Source: an uncultured Rubrobacteraceae bacterium
Lineage (GTDB): Bacteria; Actinomycetota; Rubrobacteria; Rubrobacterales; Rubrobacteraceae
Direction of reading: 5' to 3'
DNA: 13,008 nt
Assembly (NCBI GenBank): GCA_902806015.1
Contig: CADCUZ010000047.1
Coordinates: 1 to 13,008 of the forward strand
Shown: piece by piece, positions 1-6,161 of the stretch
Numbering within the stretch: the stretch's first letter is position 1
Layout: each line of letters opens with the position of its first letter
The notes under the pieces: generated by a model
What the model saw: the letters and a program-made list of their open reading frames with translations, nothing else
Told to the model about the DNA's origin: nothing
Databases searched by the model: none
Program-made: the position numbers and the translations under genes

Positions 1-1
1 T

Positions 2-490
2 AGGGAGGCGTGCCCGGACGGTAAATGGTTCAACGCCGAGAACCTTGAGCACGAAGTGTGCTGGGCTCTACGCAACGTCCAACCGCAAGACCTGGACGCG
101 CAGATTCAAACCCTCATCGATAGGGAGAGGTCACCCGAAGTCGAGATCAAAGCCGCTCACGCAACCTTGGAGGACGTTGCGAGGCAGAGGATGAAGTTTC
201 AGACGATGGCCGCGAGGGACCTCATAACGCTCGATGAGCTGGAAGTGCATCTCGAAGCCCTGGATAACCGTCGCAGGGCCGCAGAGAGGCAGATGGAGGC
301 CTCTCAGACCGTCTCGGAGCGTATCAAGAGACTCAGGCTGATGCAGAGGAACCCGATACTGGCGTTCGTGGGGCAAACGGAGGATATGCGCCGGGACTAC
401 TATCGGGACCTTGAACTAAGGATGGTGGCAGATAAAGAGGGAGTCGAGATATGCGGCGTTCTTGGTTCGCAAACCGTGACACCCACCTGA
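2..490 (+). CDS. Large serine recombinase, C-terminal fragment (5' end outside window)
   Basis: The frame is already open at the left edge, so the GTG at 56 is probably internal. The first residues (KWFNAENLEHEVCWALRNV) resemble the end of the recombinase zinc-ribbon domain, where a Cys-containing strand leads into an 'ae-LE--V---l' helix. Next come about 100 charged, heptad-like residues rich in Glu, Arg, Leu and Gln, matching the coiled-coil region of large serine recombinases. The last segment (LELRMVADKEGVEICGVLGS) fits their usual C-terminal strand. These enzymes integrate or excise phages and conjugative elements through a catalytic serine near the N terminus, which lies outside the window. 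Codon use is less GC-biased than in most downstream genes, which fits a mobile origin. Whether the full gene is intact cannot be seen. Confidence 0.75.
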   Translation, partial: REACPDGKWFNAENLEHEVCWALRNVQPQDLDAQIQTLIDRERSPEVEIKAAHATLEDVARQRMKFQTMAARDLITLDELEVHLEALDNRRRAAERQMEASQTVSERIKRLRLMQRNPILAFVGQTEDMRRDYYRDLELRMVADKEGVEICGVLGSQTVTPT

Positions 491-495
491 ACGTG

Positions 496-543
496 GGTGG
501 CGACATAGAAGTGACCGTCGAGGCCGCGGTCAGGGTCACCACC
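496..543. repeat. Imperfect inverted repeat just after the recombinase
   Basis: The outer arms GGTGGCGAC (496-504) and GTCACCACC (535-543) pair with one mismatch. Inner arms TGACC (512-516) and GGTCA (528-532) form a second, slightly off-centre pair. The whole is about 48 bp and starts 6 bases after the recombinase stop. Attachment sites of large serine recombinases are imperfect palindromes of about this size and often lie beside the integrase gene, so an att core or att half-site is possible. A transcription terminator is the alternative, but no T-run follows. The symmetry is weak. Confidence 0.3.
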
Positions 544-554
544 GCCCCCGAACG

Positions 555-1028
555 TTGAACCCTATCACGGTGGCGCCGGTACCCGCCTGGGGGCTCCGCG
601 AGCCCTTACGGCTCCTAGAAAGATGGCTCAGGCACGGCGAACCCGTACCGGACGATTTCGCCGCTAAGATGCGAGGCTCCGTCGAAGCCGGCGACGTCGA
701 GGTGCTCGCTGCCCGCTTGGACGGCCGGATGGTCGGCGTCCTCGTCCTCACCTTCCGGCCCAGCGTCTCCCTCGGCGCCCCCTTCGCCAGCATCGAAGAC
801 CTCTACGTTATCTCGGGGTCGAGACGCCGGGGCGTAGGGGGGGAACTCCTGAAAGCTGCGGACGAACGTTGCAGGCGGCGCGGCGTGTATTACGTTGAAG
901 CTCAGGTAAAAGAAAGCGTGGCCGAGGCACTCTACGCCGCCCTCGGGTACGAGCGGGAGGCCGGTGTGCGGGTCTTTTCCAGGTCCCTCGTTATCGGTGA
1001 CCGGTGCGATGAAAACCCTGAAATTTGA
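555..1028 (+). CDS. GNAT-family N-acetyltransferase
   Basis: A 157-residue protein of normal single-domain GNAT length. It would transfer an acetyl group from acetyl-CoA to an unidentified amine in the cytosol. The acetyl-CoA pyrophosphate loop is RRRGVGGELL at about residues 90-99, after the beta-4 strand ASIEDLYV (residues 78-85). A late ALYAALGYE segment (126-133) is the usual C-terminal GNAT motif. The TTG at 555 is the first possible start and has no clear ribosome binding site. GTG at 570 is a possible shorter start. The stop lies 16 bases from the stop of the convergent acetyltransferase. Substrate unknown; the family is secure. Confidence 0.8.
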   Translation: MNPITVAPVPAWGLREPLRLLERWLRHGEPVPDDFAAKMRGSVEAGDVEVLAARLDGRMVGVLVLTFRPSVSLGAPFASIEDLYVISGSRRRGVGGELLKAADERCRRRGVYYVEAQVKESVAEALYAALGYEREAGVRVFSRSLVIGDRCDENPEI

Positions 1029-1044
1029 TACCTATAGCTGAAGC

Positions 1045-1527
1045 CTAACCGAACTCCAGCACCTCGTATACCGAGATCTCGCGAAAACCGAGGTCGCCGT
1101 AGAACTTGCGGCCCCTAGCGTTGCCCGCTGCGACCTGCAGGGAGACGCCGGCGGCCCCCTTTTGCCTGGCCCACGCCTCGACGCTGGCGAGGAGGGCACG
1201 GCCGATGCCCGCGTTACGGTGGTCCGGCTCGACGAAGACGTCGTCCACGGAGGCCCAGGTTTTGGGAAGAAAGGTCGGGGAGCCCTCGCGCAGTTCGCCG
1301 GAGACGAAGCCGACGGTCCGATCCCCGACGGTGGCTATGAAGACGAAGGCGTAGCTGTTGCGGGCGAGGTCGGCAAGAAAGCGGCGCATGGTCTTCTCTG
1401 CGCCGGGAGCAGTGGTGTAGACTGGGTCGTGGGCGGTGTGCTCTTCGGCACTGTGCATCCACAGCCGCGCCGCTTCTGCGGCGTCCTCCCTGCGGCCCGG
1501 GCGGATGGTGAAGTCCTTTGCTCGCAT
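1045..1527 (-). CDS. GNAT-family N-acetyltransferase
   Basis: A 160-residue acetyltransferase starting at ATG (1527 reading leftward) and ending TAG. The N terminus FTIRPGRREDAAEAARLW is the typical GNAT beta-1/alpha-1. Motif A is SVDDVFVEPDHRNAGIGRAL (about residues 93-112), with the acetyl-CoA loop HRNAGIGR at 103-110. The C-terminal ARGRKFYGDLGFRE is motif B. An AGGA lies about 7 to 10 bases upstream of the start on the minus strand. It diverges from the membrane acyltransferase to its right and converges on the other GNAT gene. The two GNATs are only distantly alike, so they do not look like a recent duplication. Substrate not identifiable. Confidence 0.85.
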   Translation of the reverse strand: MRAKDFTIRPGRREDAAEAARLWMHSAEEHTAHDPVYTTAPGAEKTMRRFLADLARNSYAFVFIATVGDRTVGFVSGELREGSPTFLPKTWASVDDVFVEPDHRNAGIGRALLASVEAWARQKGAAGVSLQVAAGNARGRKFYGDLGFREISVYEVLEFG

Positions 1528-1603
1528 CCCGCAATCCTAAACCATGCGGTGCGGATCGCGTTGGGTGGAGTATCATCCCGCGACGGGCCGAAGGGAAACG
1601 CAC

Positions 1604-1612
1604 AAAGGGGAG
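1604..1612 (+). promoter_or_regulatory. Ribosome binding site that favours the ACG start
   Basis: AAAGGGGAG lies four to six bases before the in-frame ACG at 1617. It is the best Shine-Dalgarno in the neighbourhood and matches the N terminus expected from the protein family. It is the main reason for preferring 1617 over TTG 1518. Confidence 0.55.
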
Positions 1613-1616
1613 AGCC

Positions 1617-2357
1617 ACGAAAAGCGGTAGCCGGTTCTGGGAGGTAGACGCCGCCCGCGGCGTCGCCATCCTCATGATGGTCGTCTACCACTTTACCTAC
1701 GACCTGTACGCCTTCGGCGGGTACGACGTCGACGCCGTCTCTGGGTTCTGGGCGCGCTTCGCAGACGCCACCGCGAGCCTCTTCTTGCTTCTCGTGGGCA
1801 TCTCGCTCGCCATCACCGCCGCCCGGGAGGATAGTACGGGAAGCGGGGGCTTTTGGCGCCATGGGCTGCGGGGGCTCAGGATTTTCGGCTACGGGATGTT
1901 GCTAACGGCGGTCTTCCTCGCCTTTGGAATGGGGATCGTTGCGTTCGGGATCCTGCACCTGATCGGGGTCTCCATCGTCCTCGCCTACCCCTTCCTGAAA
2001 CTCAGGTTGACCAACCTATTCCTCGGCATCGCCGTCTTTGCCAGCGGGCTTTACGTGCAGGCAGGGGACCCGACGGGGAGCCCGTGGTTGCTGCCCTTCG
2101 GGGTCGTGCCGGAGGGTTGGATCATGCCAGACTACCGGCCCCTGTTGCCCTGGTTTGGGGTCGTCCTCGGGGGGCTGTTCCTCGGGAACGTGGTCTACGG
2201 TCGGGGGCGACCCGCGGGGCTTACGGTTCGGGCCCCGACCGCCGCGAGGCCGCTGCTCCCGCTAGGCAGGAACTCGCTCCTGATCTACCTCGTCCACCAG
2301 CCGTTGCTCGTCACCCTACTCGCCGCGCTGGGCGTGGTGGAACCGAACCTTTTCTGA
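1617..2357 (+). CDS. DUF1624 / heparan-alpha-glucosaminide N-acetyltransferase-like membrane protein, probable ACG start
   Basis: An integral membrane protein of about 246 residues. It opens with RFWEVDAARGVAILMMVVYH followed by FTYDLYAFGG, the signature of the HGSNAT/DUF1624 family ('R--iD-lRG-aillMv-yHf-yDL'). Several hydrophobic helices follow, and it closes with GRNSLLIYLVHQPLL, the usual last helix. Family members move acyl groups across the membrane to sugars; the bacterial substrate is uncertain. No ATG, GTG or TTG lies in frame between the TTG at 1518 and the domain. The TTG would overlap the divergent GNAT start and add 33 unlike residues. A strong Shine-Dalgarno (AAAGGGGAG, 1604-1612) sits just before an in-frame ACG at 1617, so that is the likely, non-canonical start, or a former ATG that has mutated. 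Confidence 0.7.
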   Translation, partial: TKSGSRFWEVDAARGVAILMMVVYHFTYDLYAFGGYDVDAVSGFWARFADATASLFLLLVGISLAITAAREDSTGSGGFWRHGLRGLRIFGYGMLLTAVFLAFGMGIVAFGILHLIGVSIVLAYPFLKLRLTNLFLGIAVFASGLYVQAGDPTGSPWLLPFGVVPEGWIMPDYRPLLPWFGVVLGGLFLGNVVYGRGRPAGLTVRAPTAARPLLPLGRNSLLIYLVHQPLLVTLLAALGVVEPNLF

Positions 2358-2502
2358 CGCAGCCGGGTTTCTTTTTCGCTCAGCGGTGGTTATAGTCCAT
2401 TCTGATTTTCAAGACAGTTTCGGAAAGTGGGGTTCTCGGACCTCGCCCTGAGGAGGTTCTCGGAAGTTTGCAGCTTTTAGAAACATCCAAGCAACCGCAA
2501 AA

Positions 2503-2542
2503 ATCGTTAGTTTTGGGGATACGAAGATCGTTAATTTTGGGG
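2503..2542. repeat. Two 16-bp direct repeats, 24-bp period
   Basis: ATCGTTAGTTTTGGGG (2503-2518) and ATCGTTAATTTTGGGG (2527-2542) differ at one base and start 24 bp apart. On the minus strand they read as CCCCAAAA-T/C-TAACGAT. Possible roles are a protein-binding tandem site or the multiple terminal repeats of a decayed insertion element. Neither is proven. Confidence 0.55.
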
Positions 2543-2599
2543 TTATCGTCGTACCCCAGTCGCTGTGAGACACGGGGATGCCTACCCGAGAACCACAAG

Positions 2600-2686
2600 A
2601 TACGCTGAATGTCCGATGCGGTGAACCACGGCGTATGCGCTCACATTCCCGTCTAGGTACGAAATACGCCGATCGGCCGATGCGGT
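2600..2686. repeat. Pair of 23-bp imperfect direct repeats
   Basis: The segments 2600-2622 and 2664-2686 both begin ATACGC and end CCGATGCGGT, matching at 19 of 23 positions, with a 64-bp period. A GCGTAT (complement of ATACGC) lies between them near 2633, so each copy could also take part in an inverted structure. Function unknown. Confidence 0.5.
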
Positions 2687-2825
2687 CATTCTTGCTGCTT
2701 TCTATCATCACGTTTGCTGTAGCCGTGCCTGCAGATGATAGGAGAATTCAGTAGCGTGCAGTGTGCCTTTCATACCGAGCATACAATCCGTGCAACTGAA
2801 GCAGACCGTCACGGCCCGCACACAA

Positions 2826-2837
2826 GCACGATCGTGC
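2826..2837. promoter_or_regulatory. Perfect 12-bp palindrome, possible operator
   Basis: GCACGATCGTGC is a perfect palindrome about 215 bases before the ribozyme. A TATAC-like sequence at 2844-2848 follows it and could be a -10 box, but no convincing -35 was found. A dimeric regulator of the glmS transcript could bind here; this is inference from symmetry alone. Confidence 0.25.
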
Positions 2838-2859
2838 GAGATCTATACGCTTCTTCACT

Positions 2860-3050
2860 AGGAGGATAGGAGAAAGAAAAAGAAAAAACTGGCATAGGCA
2901 GTTTGGCTACCGAACAGCGGGGACCACCGGTTCCTTAACGCTGCTGCGGTCACGCGAGAGGAGACGAAAAGGGAGAAACCTGTGTAGGGAAGAGACACCC
3001 GGTAGGCACGACGGAGTGGTCGGGGCTTGCGGGACGGAGAGACGAATACA
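2860..3050 (+). promoter_or_regulatory. Structured, purine-rich leader upstream of the glmS ribozyme
   Basis: No gene is visible. A purine tract (2860-2888) is followed by an inverted repeat AAACTG/CAGTTT (2886-2891, 2899-2904). Then comes a longer hairpin in which outer arms CAGCG and CGCTG enclose GGGACC, loop ACC and GGTTCC (about 2916-2943). Read on the minus strand, AAACTG/CAGTTT followed by a T-rich tract resembles a weak terminator. The glmS transcript must start upstream of 3051 for the ribozyme to work, so at least part of this belongs to the 5' leader. No known riboswitch class was recognised. Confidence 0.35.
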
Positions 3051-3200
3051 AGCGCCAGGGCTCCCAGGACGCAAGTCCGCAAAGCGGGAGTCGACGAGGG
3101 AGACGTTTATCGAGTTATTCGGCGGGTGCGTCTCGGCTTCGGGCGGTCGATAGGGCGGCGACAAACCCCGGCAGCAACGCCGGGCACAAAACGCCGTTCG
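3051..3200 (+). ncRNA. glmS ribozyme: glmS ribozyme (GlcN6P-activated self-cleaving riboswitch)
   Basis: The sequence begins AGCGCCAG, the conserved cleavage-site segment, with cleavage expected between A3051 and G3052. GACGAGG (3093-3099) and TTTATCGAGTTATTCGGCGG (3106-3124, approximate) match the catalytic core of Bacillus and Thermoanaerobacter glmS ribozymes. Helices can be drawn by eye: P1 GGCTCCC/GGGAGTC (3059-3065, 3086-3092), with an extra GGAC-GCAA-GTCC hairpin inside it; P2 GAGACG/CGTCTC (3100-3105, 3129-3134); P4 CCCGGC/GCCGGG (3167-3172, 3179-3184); pseudoknot P3.1 GGGCGGCG/CGCCGTTC (3153-3160, 3192-3199). P3 is less clear (about 3134-3149). Known role: GlcN6P, the GlmS product, acts as cofactor for self-cleavage, and the cut mRNA is degraded. 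The class is best known from Firmicutes. The 3' limit is approximate. Confidence 0.92.
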
Positions 3201-3205
3201 GCCCG

Positions 3206-3228
3206 GGCAGGACTACTACGATCCTGCC
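3206..3228 (+). other. GC hairpin between ribozyme and glmS, possible attenuator
   Basis: GGCAGGA (3206-3212) pairs perfectly with TCCTGCC (3222-3228) around a nine-base loop and is followed by a pyrimidine run (CTCCTTTCTCTTC). The tract is too C-rich for a strong intrinsic terminator. It could be a 3' structural extension of the ribozyme or a barrier that shapes decay of the cleaved mRNA. Confidence 0.3.
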
Positions 3229-3269
3229 TCCTTTCTCTTCGCCCTAAAAGACTTCGCCCATGGAAAATG

Positions 3270-3274
3270 GGAGG
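3270..3274 (+). promoter_or_regulatory. Ribosome binding site that fixes the glmS GTG start
   Basis: GGAGG lies 7 bases before GTG 3282. The ATG at 3276 is only one base away and too close to be used. CCCAT (3257-3261) can pair with ATGGG (3267-3271) and would cover part of this site. Confidence 0.75.
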
Positions 3275-3281
3275 TATGCTC

Positions 3282-5123
3282 GTGTGCGGCATCGTGGGTT
3301 ACGTTGGCAGGGAGCGGTGCGTAGAGGTGCTCATGCGAGGTCTCGCGCGCCTGGAGTACCGCGGTTACGACTCGGCGGGTCTTGCGCTGCAGGGCGATGG
3401 TAGGATAGAGCCCATCCGGCAGGTCGGCCGGCTGGAGAACCTGGCCAGGGCCGTCGCCGCCAGAAACGGGCACCTCTCTACGAGCCGGACCGGCATCGGG
3501 CACACCCGCTGGGCCACCCACGGCCGCCCGAGCGAGGAGAACGCCCACCCGCAGCTGGGGGGCGCCGGCGCCGTGGCCGTGGTCCACAACGGTATCATCG
3601 AGAACTTCCAGGGGATCAGGGCCGAACTTCTAGAGCGCGGCGTCCGGTTCGAGTCCGAGACGGACACCGAGGTGATAGCCCACCTGCTCGCCGAGAGGGT
3701 AGAGGCGAACCCGGGCGAATCGCTGCGCGGGGCGCTCTCCGCGGTGCTGGAGAGTTTAGAGGGCTCTTTCGCGGTCGCGGCCGTGGGGGCGAGGGAGCCC
3801 GGCGTCGTCGTCGCGGCCCGGTACCAGAGCCCGCTCGTGGTTGGGCTTGGGGAAGGCGAAAATTATCTCGCGAGTGCCGTGCAGGCGCTTCTTGGCGAGA
3901 CGCGTGAGTTCCTCGCCGTGGAGAACGGGGAGGTCGTGGAGATCAAGGGCGACTCGGTCGGGATCTTCACGCGCGGCGGCGAGCCGGTGGAGCGGGAGCC
4001 GTTCAAGGTTGACTGGGACGCAGAGGCCGTCGAGCTCGGCGTCTACGAGGACTTCATGATGAAGGAGATCCACGAGCAACCAGAAGCCCTCCGCGCCACC
4101 CTCTCTGGCCGCCTGGACACGGACGGCCGAGTGGATCTCTCCGAGACGGGCCTCGACCTCTCGGGTATAGACCGCGTCGTAGTCGTCGCCTGCGGCACGG
4201 CCCTCCACGCGGGCCTGCTGGGAAAGGGCCTCGTCGAGCGCCTCGCCCGCCTCCCGGTGGAGGTCGCCGTCGCGAGCGAGTACCGCTACGCCGAGCCCGT
4301 CGGGGACGAGATGACCCTCGTCGTTGCCGTGAGCCAAAGCGGGGAGACGACGGACACGCTGGCCGCGGTGCAGGCGGCCCGCGGGTTCGGCGGCAGGGTG
4401 CTCGCGGTGACCAACACGCGCGGCTCGCTCATCACGCGCGAGGCCGACGCCGTGCTGCTCACGGAGGCGGGGCCTGAGATCTGTGTCGCCTCGACAAAAG
4501 CCTTCGCCGCCCAGGTCGCCGGTCTAAGCCTGCTCGCCCTTGAGCTCGCCCGCGTCAAAGGGACATTGCCGGAAGAAGATATCCTCGCTTTGGGCCGGGA
4601 CCTGCGTCGGGCACCGGAGAAGGTGGCGGCGACGCTCGCCTTGCTGGAGGGGAGAATCGGGGCGGCGGTCGAGCTCTTCGGAGACGCGCGGTGCTCGCTC
4701 TTTCTCGGGCGCGGCCCCGCGTTTCCGGTAGCACTAGAAGGGGCTCTGAAGCTCAAGGAGATCTCCTATATCCCCTCCGAAGGCTACGCCGCCGGCGAGA
4801 TGAAACACGGCCCCATAGCCCTAGTGGACCAGCAATGCCCCGTCGTCGCCATCCTCGGGGAGGGTGTCTTGCGCGAGAAGACCCTCTCCAACGTCGAGGA
4901 GACCGTCGCGCGGGGCGCCAACGTCATCGCGGTCGCCCGTGAGGACGACCCGGCGTCGGCACGTGTGGGTCGCGTCGTGCTCCCCGTGCCGGACGCGCCC
5001 GAGATCCTGCGCCCTCTCGTCTGGAGCGTGCCGCTGCAGCTTCTTGCCCACGACGTCGCGACCGAGCGCGGCCTCGACGTGGATAAGCCCCGCAACCTCG
5101 CGAAGAGCGTGACCGTGGAGTAG
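3282..5123 (+). CDS. glmS: Glutamine-fructose-6-phosphate aminotransferase (isomerizing)
   Basis: GlmS converts fructose 6-phosphate and glutamine to glucosamine 6-phosphate, the entry step to UDP-GlcNAc for peptidoglycan. The GTG at 3282 puts Cys at residue 2 (M-CGIVGYVG). This cysteine must become the N-terminal nucleophile after Met removal, so longer upstream starts are ruled out. The N-terminal glutaminase half shows EYRGYDSAG, GHTRWATHG and HNGIIEN. Two SIS domains follow, with ACGTALHAG, VSQSGETTDT, CVASTKAFAAQ, SEGYAAGEMKHGP and the canonical C-terminal DKPRNLAKSVTVE. At 613 residues it is close to the usual ~600-610. It is expressed from a transcript carrying the glmS ribozyme, so product feedback is expected. 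The upstream frame stays open through the ribozyme and should not be translated as protein. Confidence 0.98.
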   Translation: MCGIVGYVGRERCVEVLMRGLARLEYRGYDSAGLALQGDGRIEPIRQVGRLENLARAVAARNGHLSTSRTGIGHTRWATHGRPSEENAHPQLGGAGAVAVVHNGIIENFQGIRAELLERGVRFESETDTEVIAHLLAERVEANPGESLRGALSAVLESLEGSFAVAAVGAREPGVVVAARYQSPLVVGLGEGENYLASAVQALLGETREFLAVENGEVVEIKGDSVGIFTRGGEPVEREPFKVDWDAEAVELGVYEDFMMKEIHEQPEALRATLSGRLDTDGRVDLSETGLDLSGIDRVVVVACGTALHAGLLGKGLVERLARLPVEVAVASEYRYAEPVGDEMTLVVAVSQSGETTDTLAAVQAARGFGGRVLAVTNTRGSLITREADAVLLTEAGPEICVASTKAFAAQVAGLSLLALELARVKGTLPEEDILALGRDLRRAPEKVAATLALLEGRIGAAVELFGDARCSLFLGRGPAFPVALEGALKLKEISYIPSEGYAAGEMKHGPIALVDQQCPVVAILGEGVLREKTLSNVEETVARGANVIAVAREDDPASARVGRVVLPVPDAPEILRPLVWSVPLQLLAHDVATERGLDVDKPRNLAKSVTVE

Positions 5124-5213
5124 GGACCGAGTCAGAGGACACACGAGGATAGCGTTCCGCGCCTTCCCTCTTGGTGTGGCGGCAATCCGCGTTTCGTCCA
5201 CCGCGGTTGTATC

Positions 5214-6069
5214 TTGGGCTTACTTCATACTCGAACCGCCACGAACTTTTGTTACCGGGCGGTCGTGGGGCAGGCCGGGGAGGGGATCCTGCTCGTGGAC
5301 GTCGGCACCAAGCGCGTGCGCGAGGCCAGCGCCGCCTACCGGGGCATGCTCGGCTACGCCCCAGAGGAGATCTCGCCCCTTACGCTCTACGACCTCGTCC
5401 CGTACTCGCGGGGGGCCATGGACTGCTCTGCGTCGGGCGCGTGCGGGAGGGCGAGCCCTGCGTCAGCGCCGAGCGGCGCCACCGGCGCAAGGACGGCTCG
5501 CTGGTCACGACGTCGAGGCGAGGATGAACGTGATCTCCTACGGGGCAAGGAGGCCCTTTGCGTCGTGGTCGGCGACATTACCGAGCGCAAGCGCGCCGAA
5601 GAGGCCCTGCGCGAGGTCAGGGAGGGGGAGCGCAACCGCATGGTCCGCGACCTCCACGACGGGGCGCTGCAGGATCTGACCTACGCCCTCGCCGAGGCGC
5701 AAGATCATCCGGGTCCTCTCTGAGGACCCCGGCTTAGACGGGAGGCTGGACGACCAAATCGGGGCCCTCAGGCGCACGGAGCGCCGCCTGCACGTCGTCC
5801 GACACCTGCCCTGGGCGAGGGGGAACAGGCCGCTGGCCGGGCTCCTGGAAACGCTGGTGGACGAGAGTCGGTGCATGTTCACGGGCTGCGAGGTGCGCCC
5901 GGCCGTCGACGGCGGTCCGCCGGAAGCACCCCCGGCGGAAGGCGACGATGAGGTTCTGCGCATCCTGCGGGAGCCGCTGTCGAACGCCCGGCGGCACTCC
6001 GGGCCCGGCAAGGTCCTCGTGGCCGGCAGGGCCAAGGGGACGGACGTGGTGATGCGCTGCCTCGGGTGA
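5214..6069 (+). pseudogene. Frameshifted PAS-domain sensor histidine kinase relic (NarL/HisKA_3 type)
   Basis: Pieces of one sensor kinase appear in order but in different frames. PAS core YRAVVGQAGEGILLVDVGTK through LTLYDLVPYSRGAMD is in one frame (to about 5420). The continuation GRVREGEPCVSAERRHRRKD is in a second, and DVEARMNVISYG in a third. The first frame then returns with GDITERKRAEEAL and the dimerisation/phospho-acceptor box RNRMVRDLHDGALQDLTYAL (His in DLHDG). The coiled region and ATPase N-box (ILREPLSNARRHS, near 5970-6000) lie in another frame from about 5701. The DxGxG part of the ATPase domain is missing and the frame ends TGA at 6069. Intact relatives phosphorylate a LuxR-type response regulator; none is encoded here. 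At least four frame changes and a lost 3' end make function very unlikely. Confidence 0.85.
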
Positions 6070-6161
6070 GCCGCCCGCGGGTGGGGCGCGGCTACACGCA
6101 ATACCCGGTCCGTCCCGTCACAGAGCGCAAGGGGGGTGGGTAAACCGGGCATCTCGACTCT

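Larger units (their letters stand above)
2358..2825. other. Gene-free A/T-richer stretch with short direct repeats
   Basis: No reading frame here looks like a protein in either direction, and the base composition is visibly less GC-rich than the flanking genes. The stretch holds two pairs of direct repeats, listed separately, and a 10-bp repeat GGTTCTCGGA at 2431 and 2455. No tRNA, rRNA or clear rho-independent terminator was seen after the membrane gene. It may be the eroded remains of inserted DNA. Confidence 0.5.

Noticed and set aside
1518..1616. TTG start at 1518 for the DUF1624 gene
   Set aside because: It overlaps the divergent GNAT start, lacks a ribosome binding site and adds residues unlike the family.
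2380..2711. Minus-strand frames containing repeated PK-N/T-ND-like peptides
   Set aside because: The peptide repeat only mirrors the DNA direct repeat; no protein family or ribosome binding site is seen.
2886..2904. Strong bidirectional terminator
   Set aside because: The six-base stem is A/T-rich and there is no minus-strand gene ending here; retained only as a weak leader structure.
2910..2990. Cyclic-di-AMP (ydaO) riboswitch suggested by GGGGACCA
   Set aside because: The other conserved parts expected for that class, such as the CAGCTAACC-like segment and GGTGAATC, are absent.
2858..3164. Minus-strand frames with a Phe-rich or Ser-rich translation
   Set aside because: They are the complement of the purine tract and RNA leader, have low-complexity translations and no recognisable domain.
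3027..3281. N-terminal extension of GlmS
   Set aside because: This is the ribozyme and leader; the enzyme needs Cys at its mature N terminus, given by GTG 3282.
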